Below, piece after piece: positions 11,500 to 26,051 of a DNA stretch of 64,000 bases (position 1 is the stretch's first letter; each line of letters starts with the position of its first letter). Under the pieces are notes generated by a model. It was not told where the DNA came from. It made no database searches and saw only the letters and a list, made by a program, of their open reading frames with translations. The position numbers and the translations under genes are program-made. This DNA comes from Alentia gelatinosa (lineage: Eukaryota; Annelida; Polychaeta; Phyllodocida; Polynoidae), in assembly GCA_950022655.1 (NCBI GenBank), contig OX465579.1:45735950-45799949 (forward strand). The letters run 5' to 3'.

Positions 11500-13860
11500 T
11501 ACCTAAGCCATAGAGTCTGGTTTTGTGTCCAGTAGGTTTAATGCTGGTCGATTATACATCCTCTTGACTTACCGAAAGAAATCCAAACCAGCCTATGTGA
11601 AACATACCACAAAGGGTAGCATAGTCTCACTCCAGTGGGACAAACTAAACTAGTTCTCGGGATGTGATCCGAGAAAGACTTAGAACTGGGGGACCGCTAC
11701 AATACCATATCCTCTTTGATTCCTCTTGCAATTTACAGCACAGATTCATCTGTGCTGTAAAAAGGAAGAAAACTGATACAGGGTAAGATTTGTGAAAATG
11801 GATAACAGATGTTTACTTTGAAGTGAAAACAAAACTGGAGTTCTTAATATTCAAACTGTCAAGACCAAAAGATGTACGACGATTTGATTCTCCTGAATCA
11901 CTATTCTGGATGGAGAAAAGTGAAAGAATTTCCGTATGAACAAGAAAACTGGATATAATTATACAAAAACACATTTAAGGCAATAATAAAAACTAAGTTT
12001 CAGTCTCTCCCGTTTCGGATAATCCACAAAATTGTAGTCACTTGATTGAGTACACTGCGTGTTCTTATTGTATTGAATGAGACACTGGAGAACACCTTTT
12101 TATGCAATGTACTGGAGCCCATTCGCTTTTAAAGGCACATAAACTACTGGCTGAAAGCCTCTGTATGTAAACCTTTACTACTGATTACGTACAAAAGAGC
12201 TGAGGAACAGCCTCCGTGTAGAGAAGTATACCTGCAAATAAACATATAGTGAAAAACTATTTCAGAAATAGGAAAGTATTACAAACAATGATGTAACTGA
12301 AACATATCAACAGTATTGAAAAAAGTATCCATCGGAAGGTTAGGTTGATACTTTATCAGAAACTGAATTTTGCGGACCTCTGATGCAAGCCATATATATT
12401 CTTAGTGACAATTCACCAAATCCATTGGTCCGTGTGAGTATAGGTCCCTATGTAATCACACGACCAACTGATTGAAATAATATGCCCCCTCTATAACTAC
12501 ATATATGTACATATTGACCACAGTTGAATCCCTATACAATGCTCATGGGTAGTGTATCAAAGACTTAAGATGCGGTGCAATCATTACCATGCTATTATAT
12601 TTGCCGAGGTGTCTACCCATGCCAAATACCTGGGAACTATTGGTAATCAATAAACCCTGGACTGTTTTGTCTGACTATATTGTCCTGTATAGTCTTCAAC
12701 AGTCTGTTTATCGTCCATATATCGTCTTGTACAGTCTAGTGTGATCCTATTCTGATATTCGTTGTCGACAACTATATATTTATCAAGTTCTGTGCATATT
12801 GGGTTTTTACAGCTATCATAAGGTGAACTGAGACAGTAAACAAAATCATATGCTAAAGATAAGAAAAAGGAAATATCTTATGGATGCATTTTCAGTATTG
12901 TATATATTGCAAAGAATGCTTCAGATGCAAATGCAGTGCGCGGATCAAACAGAATACAGATTCAAGGAGGGAACTTTGGAACACATGAGAACTATCACGA
13001 GGGGACCATCAAAGAATGATTTACCGTAAACTCCAATAAATACGAGAATGCAGGCATTGGTAGCGTTGAAGTTATGTGTCAATATCATATACAATCATCC
13101 TGGCAGTAAGAGAGCATCGGTCATATAGAACAAGAAAGAGTTCAACTGGATCCACAGAGGAAAAGGCTGAAGAAACAATAGATACGGCCAGATAGAATAC
13201 TTTGATCAATTAAAAACATTTGTGTTTACATTTGAAAGGGAGAAGTTGTCACGTTCCTTGTTATAAGCTTAATATGCATCTGAAGAGGTTTTGTAAGAAC
13301 TGAAACCACAACTCACCCGATATCCTCACATAAAAATCAAGAGACAATTATTTTGCCACCACTTTTGAATAGTGAAGCCTGACAAAAACTGTTTACAAAA
13401 AGGCGCATAAAGCACACACAGTGAAGGAATACAATGATAATGTACACACAAAGAATGGTCAATTCTAAAGTGTTAAACTCCAAAGACTTAGCGCTGGCAA
13501 CTATCCCCTCCGGCGAGGGCGACACTACTCTTTTCAATAATAAGATGCCCATAACCAAATCTAACCCGGGGCGGCCAGAATGACAGCTGCTAAGGCTAGC
13601 GGCTGCAGGACGCCAACCGATGGGAGTGGGCCATCCCATTCCATAGGTCATTCCAATTGCCCGATCTCGAGGATAGGAGAACCTCGTATATCCAATTATA
13701 TGTATACAAAGAAGAGTGATAACAAATGATCCGGGAACCCATAAAGGATACCAAAGTGCATAATGCACCAATTATTAAAATTGTAAGGCCTCAAAATAAT
13801 ACCTACATGAGAAGTGTATTGCACTATGGTGCTAAAACTTGGAATCTCCTACCGGAGGAC
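11500..13860. other. No gene recognised; one unassigned 144-codon frame
   Basis: Mostly AT-rich sequence. A 144-codon frame on the - strand at 13337-13771 is partly hydrophobic (several I/L/V/C-rich stretches) and overlaps a locally GC-richer patch at 13490-13680. It has no motif I recognise and no supporting splice sites. I do not call it a gene. Confidence 0.4.
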
Positions 13861-13874
13861 TCTAGGAGGGCTCC

Positions 13875-13959
13875 CTAGTGCATATTCGTCGAAGGCGGAC
13901 GGTTCCTACACAGACTAGTGTAAGCTGTACTATGATTGGTTCCAACGAATACGCACTAG
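13875..13959. repeat. Short foldback element, ~20-bp arms
   Basis: CTAGTGCATATTCGTCGAA at 13875-13893 is matched by the reverse complement of 13940-13959, with about 3 differences. The 85-base unit resembles a very short MITE. No clear target duplication is visible. Confidence 0.6.
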
Positions 13960-16900
13960 ACAGTGGTGTTAGAAACATCCCAACTTTAAAGCTTATATAA
14001 AGCAATTAATCTCTGTTAATTAATTCAAAAGAATAGGCAACGCCCTCCACATGGCTGAGCATGTGCAGAACGGGACCACCGAGGGCATTTATTCACTGGG
14101 AGTAGCGTGGGGTGCTGTCAGCCCTTGTGTACATGTACCCTGGACAACTTTGAGGCAATGGTCGTCTATAGGAGCTCTGCTCCAATGCTAAAGCATGGGA
14201 GTAGTGTTAGGACATCGTTACCTGCGCCGACTGTCAGACTGGAGCTATAAAACTGACAGCTAGAGGGCTGAGGGCAGTCAGTCAGATCTGACACTCAGCA
14301 GTGTACACACAGCCGTGATTACCGACCATGACAAGCACTATAGGCAGTACAATGACCAGAAGAACATATGGTAACTAATACAATATATGCTCAATATCTA
14401 TGTATATCTGTGTACCTGTATCTGTGTATCTATATTTACTCAGGATAATTTCACTGTATTTTGCACATTTTGTAATGAATATGCAAGGCCAGGTGAGAGA
14501 AAGTTAGCAGGGCAGTGAGGCATGACATGAGGGTCAAGGCTGGACTGGTCCTGTAAGGGTTATTTGTAAACATGATATTTGTTGGAGGGAGGGAAGTTAT
14601 CTATATAACTCTGTGTATCATGTGTCTCTCTATATATCTGTATGTGTATCTGTGTATCTTTGTCTGTGTATCTGTGTAATAACTGCACTCTGTAGGGATA
14701 CATGTAATATAAGATCTACCCTCCATACTTCACCTGTAGCTCCCACCCTGTGGACTGACCACCATGCCCCTGAGTGTGGCTCCTATATACCCCCACAGAG
14801 CGCAGACTGCGACGTGGGGACTGCGTGAGCGGTCAGGGGCAGGTGCACAACACACAGGCCGCCCTCTCACACAGTGTGAGGGCGGTGTTATATTTTTTGA
14901 AATTATCATTAAGATTAGTTCCCGTATTTCAGCTTTAATACAAAGCCTTCAAGGAGTTTCAGAAACTTTCACTCCGAAACCTAGTACCATAATTATCCTT
15001 ATCATTCTTTACCCTTTATTACCTATCATTTAGTATATGAAACTCCCTTACAATGTTATGAATGTTGTACATGCTATCAGTTTTCAACACCCTGCTGACT
15101 ACCAAGCTAGTCTCATCGACTGAATTCAATGACAAACAGATCATGATACGAAATTGAGCAATACTCTTGAAGAAACAACAATTGTATATATGTTGCCTTA
15201 TGCAAGGCTAAAAATAAATGAATTGTAATATGTTGAAAACTGAATGCCAAACTGGGAGTACGTTGAAATCAATCACCTGATTGAGTACTCCCCAGTGTAA
15301 ATTTAAGTTGAAAAAAGAATTCTGTTGATCGAAACTCACCAATGGGAGACCGGTGTGAAAAACCAGCACACAGGTTTTCCCAAATATATGTGTACATGGT
15401 AAGAAAGTACCTGTACACATTTCCTTTGCCAAGTCATAGACCCTAGCTAGTGACCCGACTCACCACGGCTCTGCTCCCATGGCTACCTAGCATGTTTCCA
15501 CCGAATGTTCCAGACACAAAGGCCTACTCCGGTTGCATCTGGGCCCTCTGCGCTATGTATCCCTATGTAAAAGGCTTTACAGGGTGAGCACAGGAACTTC
15601 CACGCAAAGTTCCACTCCAGGGTACGTATATGATGCGCATCCGCGCTCATAAAAATGTACGATGAACAATGATAAGCAGTATCAGATAACTACAACCTCT
15701 CTCTTTAATTCTTCTTATTCTCGTATCAAATTACTAAATTGCCAACAGCTTATGGTTTATCAAGAGTCGGGAACCCTATCTTCAGAGGGGTAGTGGTTTA
15801 CATATGTAAATGAACCTCTCGCCACGTGGGCTGGCAGAGAGCAGTGAGGGCTCGTGGAAAAAACACATGGAAAATACCCAAGCACTCTCCAAGCGTAGTC
15901 TCCGGCATCACTAAACACTTGCAACAACACGCGGGAGCAAACAAAGTGCTCCAGCAGCGCACAGCGTACAATCAACCAGACCCGAACGGGCTTCATTCAG
16001 GACTCAGTCGATCGAGAATAGTTCCGAAGACGTCAACGGGGAATCTCCACATTTTATCAAATGTCGTCTGCTTATGAGAAGGAGGGGCACGCGCTTGATT
16101 GCAGTAACGGTCCTGGGATAGAAGCAACGCCCGATGGAGAACTACCTGTAAATATGTCCAAGAAAGTTTTAGGTATGTGAAGAAAGATAAGTTAAATACC
16201 GTGTTTTAAGGCAGAGTTATTGCTGTGTGATAGGGACATCCAAGTGAGGTACATGATCTAGGCACGGCCTGAATAGATATGTGTATTTGTAGCGATACCG
16301 TATCAAAGAACCATCCTATGTGAGATTGTTTTCCCTATGTCTGCACATGTAAATGGATATTTCTAGTAAGGCGGTGCGACTACAGAAATACCAAATAAAA
16401 ATAGGAGTACATGTTGTTCGGGGCATTGTAGTGTGGCTACCTTTCTTTAGAGAGTTAAAGGCATATTCTGCGATACACAGTGGCGCAACCTGGTGATTTT
16501 CAAATACCGACAATTATCAAGTTAATCCGGTAGCTTTCATTCAGCTTAATGAGTGAAATATAAAATATCATCGAGTCTGACCTAACCCAATCTGTAAATC
16601 AATCTTTATTTGATTTATTTATTTAGGAAATGTACAGTAAAATGTAGTTTTCTTCAATTCTGTCAAAACCAGGGATTGTGTAACTTACATGTGTAGTACC
16701 ATATATATATAATATTCTGTGAAAGTTTGAAGAAAATTCCATGGGTTCTATAATGTGAAAAATAACCTTTAAGAATTTGCTTATTCTAGTATAATTCTAT
16801 CATCATTTTAATCTCTGAATCAAAGACTAGTAAGACGACACTTGTCTTTTTAAGTTAGATATCTGTTCTACAACACCCTGCCATCATCATATGAAACGTT

Positions 16901-19357
16901 TAGGAAAGTGACATGGGTTTTAACTTTCAAGGCTAATTGTCCGATTGGCCTTTAATTGATACCAAAGTAATATGTACCAGTGATAATGCGTATATAGCAT
17001 ACTAAGGATGGTGATACTAGCTCAAAACACTTTTCCCAACCACATTGATTCATATTGATCAATATTGGAATGCGTATGACTTTACACACTGCCATTTTGA
17101 ATTTTAAAATGCATATAGACTATTCAACCTTGAGTTTGAACTGATTAAACAACCTTACAATATCTAAAAAGAATCAATAACACTGACAAAACTGACTCAA
17201 TGCCAGTTTATGTCATGGGTATAGTTATTGTTTTTATTAGACTCAGAAATGTGGCTGCGATAGCAGCTTAGTGTGCACATACTTCAAATATGTAGCGTCT
17301 GATAAAACTGTCAATGATAACAACAGAACTATGATACGGAAGTGAGGTGCGACTCAGCCAATAGAGGAGGTCCAAGCTAGAGGCTTGGTTTGGCTCTCCA
17401 TCGACTGTCCTTTAAAGTTTAGTGTAGATAGTGTGAATCCCTCATATAATACACCTATAGTCAACATTCAACATTCATCTTTGATATCTCTCTCATCATT
17501 TCTCAAACACTTTATTGTAGACAATTATATAGCACAGTATTGATGCAATATGATATGGTGCAGCATGATCCAAACACGTAGTATCTCGAAAGCTTGCTGT
17601 AGGCGAGAGTATCGATAAAGAATGTTGGTTAAAAGTCCAAAAAATTGATTTCATCTATATTTAGGAATAGTAATTCCCATCACACAAACATTTATCAACC
17701 CTGGACTCAGGTCTGTCTGGGGATTATGTATTTCTGTTATAGATGCCAGGAGTAGGTAATAGTCAAGTTTCGGATGGCGATTGTATAAAAAGGACTGTCA
17801 TCATTCAGAACGAATACAACAATAAAATACTATTCAAAAAGTAGAATGTTATATATGTGGATGGTTTATAGTGATATAGCGATGACGTTCATTATCATAT
17901 AGAACATGTAGACATGTCATGGCCCAGATTGCGAGTGGTTTAAAGTAATAGGACGATCAGAGCTACTGCCAGTGACCCAGCTCCATTCTGTCTGATTTAC
18001 TAGCTCACTAACCCTTTGGGAAAGAAAGGTTTCTCATACAGTCCTCTAAGAAAACACGACAAAGAAGAAATGAAACTCTCATTGGTTTGTGAGCTTTCAA
18101 ATATATATATTAATATATAGCCCATATGGGTCGATATCTAACTATCAAAGAAAAGGAATAAAGTTGACCCCCCTCATGCAGCCATCACGGTGTTAGACGT
18201 TCGCCATAGCGGACAGGCCGTGGTTTAGAAAAGGGGATTATTCATTTTCAGAAGTATAGATTGTTAATTTAGAAGGATCCTATTGCGCATTAATCATCTT
18301 CTGTCCTATTTTGGTTGATTTTTTACCCGACCTGAGAGGGTTAAGACCACATTGCCATCTCTCCGTTCTATGAATAGACCATGCAGTGACTGGATAATAT
18401 ACGATCGCGTCCTTCCTGTCTGTTGGTGCACAGGTCTTGACCGACTTGTGAGTTTTAGCCTCTTGTTGAGATACCGTAGAGTTGTCTAGAAGATGTTCTC
18501 ATAAAACAGACAGAAAAAATGGGTCAGAGTTTCAGTCGGGAAGCCTCTGTCTGCATAACGTCTAGGGGGTTGATCAACAGATCGATTGACCTGACTGGCT
18601 AAGGGTATTTTTAATGCACCTGTATAACTGAATAACAACGGTAAGAGTGGGTACTGTGCTACACTATAGAACACCTTATCATTAGTATTCCTCCACTATT
18701 AGTTTCAATAATTGATTATTGTATAACCCTTAACACCTTTAATTACATAGATTACTTGATATAATTTTCATATCTTACATTTCTTTTTGTACTTTACAAA
18801 TTTACTTGTTTAATGACTACTCTATTGGACATCACGAAGCCAAAGATAAACCTCTACTACATCAGTCGCAGTATACCATTCATAAGCAACACGTACATTT
18901 TAAGCCATCTGTTAGACCCTTTCAAGAGTTGCAATTTTGAGCATAATACTTTGCGCTCGTCAATAGAGGCGCCACATGTGATTCTATGAATAGTAGGATA
19001 TGAGTAGGGAGAATGCGAAGCTGCCACCTGGCTAACAGCTGTCTCTATTCCTCAGTCTGGATCCTAACGGTTAAAAACAAAGCACCTGCAGGAAATAGTA
19101 ACTAATACTGTCTTAGGTTCTATTCCCACTGGTAATAAAGATATCTTAGACATGGGACCACCTTCTCTCTTAAGGATTATTATTGCGTTTGTGGTGATTC
19201 ATCTATAAAGAGAAGCGAAACAATTTTTAGAAGGCCACATATAAACAAGTCTGGACCACAGGGTCACGACACTTGGTTCTAAAAAATTTGAAAACTAGAA
19301 AGAGAAGCGCGCCTTTAAAATTCAGACTATGAAGTATATATTCTAGAAATCTATGTC
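13960..19357. other. No gene recognised upstream of the cytidine deaminase
   Basis: The stretch is AT-rich and holds only short, featureless open frames. TCTGTGTATC-type low-complexity sequence lies at about 14400-14685. An (AT)-rich patch lies near 18100. The segment just before 19358 is the presumed promoter and 5' UTR of the cytidine deaminase gene. I see no obvious TATA box at a fixed distance. Confidence 0.45.
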
Positions 19358-22251
<2,894 letters not shown>

Positions 22252-22588
22252 ACCTATCACTATTCGCAGATGATATTTATTCGAAACTCAAATTTCCTTT
22301 GAAATATAGGTAATGCATTGGCGCGGATGTCTGTATAGATACCGTATAGTCTTCTATGATGGAATTCATACCGGTATCTCTCTGATATTTTCATACAAGA
22401 TGGATTGAGTTCAACAGGAAAAACACATAACGAGATGAATGGATGGTGGCATGACAGTTGCTTAACTCTCTGGATTTGTATAACCAATCACTTTCATGCG
22501 CTCGTCGTCTCACTTCAATATACCAAACGATTGGTCATAAATTGTATAACAGCAAGTTCAAGTTGCATGTTCCACCGGGCTTACTTAA

Positions 22589-22623
22589 CGGTACCGCACG
22601 GCCGCCGCACGGCCGCCGCACGG
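22589..22623 (+). repeat. Three copies of an 11-bp GC repeat
   Basis: CCGCACGGCCG is repeated three times head to tail, the last copy ending in A. It is a GC island in AT-rich sequence about 340 bases downstream of the CDA stop codon. Confidence 0.8.
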
Positions 22624-22685
22624 CCAGCGTGTTGACGACTATCAGGCGGATATATAGAAATAAGAGCGTTGCTAAAACCTAATTA

Positions 22686-22896
22686 AAGTAAAACCTCGCG
22701 TGAGGGGGACACCCTCCGTTCTGAGCAAAGTGTCCCCTTAAGAGGGGTGTCCCTTTAGCGGGGTGCGCCCTTAAGCGTTTTTAAAATAAACAAAATATAG
22801 ATATCCGTTCCGAGCAAATTGTCCCCTGAAGCAAGGTGTCCCCTTAAGCAGCGTGTACCCTTAAGCGAGGTGTCCCAGAAGTGGGGTTTCACTGTA
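22686..22896. mobile_element. Non-autonomous DNA transposon with GTGTCCCC subterminal repeats
   Basis: The left end AAGTAAAACCTCGCGTGAGG is matched in reverse complement by the right end (CAGTGAAACCCC...). Inside are at least five copies of a GTGTCCCCTTAAG-like unit. The CAGTGAAACCTC type of terminus followed by GGACACC is familiar from mariner/Tigger-like and related MITEs. A TA lies at the right edge. No coding capacity. Confidence 0.6.
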
Positions 22897-23044
22897 AATA
22901 GCTTTTGCATAATACATATGGGACATGAGAAGCTTTATAACCGGCGGTGCCCATACGGCCGTCGTGCGACATCAGATATGGAACGGGTCTGTCGGATCAT
23001 ACGCTATACCCATGTTTGGCAGGCGCCTGACGGCATCTAAATTC

Positions 23045-24330
23045 CAGTCACTCCCATGGAACACACCCTTTTGGGGCTAGAATAAAGAAAATATCGGCTA
23101 ATTGGGAAAATCTACCAAGGACCTTCACTGAGGTATACTAGTATTGTAGAACGCGCTGGTAATCATTAGAATCATCAACAGTATTCAATTATCCAGGTTA
23201 TCAGTACGGTTAGAATGATTTCATGGCAGGAAGCACAACTTAGACCTCTAGAATTTAATGTTTCTCTGTGCCTTATGAGCTTAACACTTACAATCTGAAA
23301 AGACTTTGCCTTGTTGGCTACTTTTATTCGTTGTAAGAGTACAATTAGAGTTTTATCATGATCTGTAGAAACTTAGTTTGTACCGATCAATATCACAGAT
23401 GCGAATTGTCAATTTGATTCCTTCCTTCTGATGCTGGAAGTATGCTCCTCTTTTATTTCACATCAAAGGATCATAACGGGGAAGTTTTGATAAAAACGTA
23501 AACCTTCAAGGTGGGCTACTGCGTCCGTTTCTGTACGTGATTATTGCCTGTATACAATATTCTACAATCTCAATTGTAAATATAGCCAAATTTTTTAAAC
23601 GCATTGAATTTAAAAAAAATCGAATGTAACACTCTCACGCTTCAGTATCAGCAATCTAATTTAGACAATATTCAGGTAAATTCATAAGCACGGACGATGG
23701 AAAGATCTTTCCAAACTGAATAAGAAGATGTCTGATGTTCTTTCAAACATATTATTTGAGTCCAATAAAATGCTTTTTTGATACATAACTTTGTTAAATT
23801 TATTTCATAAGTTGGCCGTGGGTGCCGATAAAAACACTTGTTTGAAATAATAACATATATTATGTAGGGGAAAATGCCTCAATTAAAGGAATCTTGATAT
23901 CGATAGCCCTTAGGGTATGTGTTATATGGTTCCTTGGCTTGGATCAAAAGGCAGGTGGCTATCTGGACATTTTAGTGCGCATGTCGCCTCCTGGTGCTAG
24001 TGCTGGGAACTGTAACGTAAATTAAGCATATAGGAATAGGTTTCATAAATAGGCCACCACCTCTGTCTCCACTCTGTTCCGACTTAAAACCAATAGGGCA
24101 CAGAGTGATTGCTAGCTCCCCCATCATCCACCAGGAAATGGCGAGCGCCACTGTAGTCAGAGGGCAACCACGTCATCAGTTCTTATAATCTACCGATAAT
24201 ATTCAGAAAGGCTAATATTCCTCTATAGCATGCCAATAAAATGTTTTGGATAAAACCGATTAATTATTGATCTCGCCACCTGGTGGTTTGGATGGAGTCG
24301 GGGGCAAGATGGCCTCCTACATAGCACAAT
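23045..24330. other. No gene recognised
   Basis: AT-rich intergenic sequence with no open frame above 75 codons and no visible repeat structure apart from short homopolymers. Confidence 0.5.
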
Positions 24331-24339
24331 AACTATGTG

Positions 24340-25190
24340 TCAAGACGTTGGCACACCGGCTGTGCTCAATGGCACCTGTGCCCGACGGCTCTGTCAAGTC
24401 GGTGAGAATGCGCGTAATTCTGGTCGATGTACGCACTTCACAGACCAAATTGTATTACGTCTCCCGATCCATCTGGTACTACTTGGTTGGAGGTAATATA
24501 TAGAGACATAGTTATTGTGACTGTATGGTATCTGTTTAGAGATATTTTTGTCGGAAATATTCACCAAGTTCGAAGACGGAGGTGAGCATTTCTGACCAGA
24601 ATATGGGCATTAAGCAAACAGCCCATTATAGATACCTTGCTATCTATGTGTTACACACGATTATTCATTACAGTGGGTTTATAAAACGTCTATGAAATCC
24701 CGAAGCCCCGAAGCCAATCAGATTGCATTATTTTTCAAAGCATGCAGTATGTCATTCAGAGCATGCAGTGATAGTACATTTCCCTGTGGTGGGTCAAGTG
24801 TAGCTGTGGCGGCCGGTGTAGTTCACTGCAAACGTATGCCTCCACGAAAAGATATCCTCTAAATTCCATCTTGCCAAGGACTGGTCGAAGGGTAAATACT
24901 GAAATAAGAACCGCGCGCACTTGCGAGGCACCTCTTTAAAAGCGCAAAACCCCGCAACCTGAGTAGAGGCACCTTACGACACCGACCCGACCGCTGTGCC
25001 CGATTCTACCTTTGCCCGACGGATCCGTCGGGTCTGTGACAATCTGCATCAATCGGGTCGGTGTACGCACTTCACCGACCCGATTTTATTGCTTTTCCCG
25101 ACGCGTCGGGCATTACTACCATGTCAGATATGACTGACTCTGCCTGACCTTAAGATTCCGGTGTACGCACTTTCACCGATTGTTACCGAT
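24340..25190. repeat. Cluster of short palindromes and GTGTACGCACTTCACCGA copies
   Basis: Three direct copies of (G)TGTACGCACTTCACxGACC lie near 24428, 25059 and 25161. The middle copy is itself a hairpin, with GGGTCGGTG and CACCGACCC around a 9-base loop. Two perfect palindromes lie next to it: CCCGACGGATCCGTCGGG at about 25015 and CCCGACGCGTCGGG at about 25097. CCCGACGG occurs again near 24384. This looks like the remains of a transposon with many subterminal motifs, but I could not define its ends. Confidence 0.5.
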
Positions 25191-25368
25191 TCTGAGCATG
25201 CCATTTAAAGAGCGTTGCCATCTATCCCTCAGGCCGATTTACAAGTGTCTTATATCAATGTGTAGGGGAGAGACAAGCGATCATGGATCTGAAAACCGTC
25301 TTCAGATAATTTAAATAGACCAGAAGTTACTGAACTTTGCATTATTGCCTATATATATACTTATAACC

Positions 25369-25412
25369 CGGTCCGGGGCCCAGCCGGGCCCGGCACCCGG
25401 CCGCTCTCTTTG
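25369..25412. repeat. GC-only hairpin-prone patch
   Basis: A run of about 40 bases of nearly pure G and C (GGGGCCCAGCCGGGCCCGG and flanks) with several self-complementary segments lies in an AT-rich context, about 650 bases upstream of the CUB gene start. Confidence 0.5.
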
Positions 25413-26051
25413 ATCTCAATTTGGTTGTTTTACGAGGTTATAAAGGCAGGAGGTGTCGTCGGGAAGAGTCATCGTGTCGGTGCCTTGGAGGTATAAGACA
25501 TTGACATTTTATTCCAGACTCTCACCGAGCCGATGGTCAGGATGAATCGGGAAAAAATATCGGTGTCTTATAGGCTTTTAAACTTGTCCTGGAACGGAAT
25601 CCCCATTCTCGTGTTTATTTTATCCCGTTATAAGCAAATCACCCCAATACATGGGACACTTTGACCGGATACACATGGTGTCCCGCAACTGTATCTATAG
25701 ATGTTCCCTACATATTATATCCAATGATTTTCTGATATTTTGTTATTCTTATAGATTTACAATAATCGTTCTACAACATCATTTCATAGGCTTTTCAACT
25801 ACATTTGTAGTCTGGTGCATACCGATTTTTGGTGGAGGACAGTGGAACAGGGATGTTACCTGCCCTAGTTCTACCTGGTGACACCAACCCCTCCCACTCC
25901 CCGACCCCCAACTATCTATAGGGATAGCCTCCCTCGCCCAGGCCTGTCACGGTGTTTTCAGTTTACTCAGGGCGGGGTGGGAGGTTCTTATAGAAGGCCG
26001 TATACGTACAACTCTGATATTTTCTTCGGGTCTGTAGACCACGTTGTCACG

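Noticed and set aside
13337..13771. 144-codon partly hydrophobic - strand frame
   Set aside because: No recognisable family, no splice support, length within chance for 64 kb.
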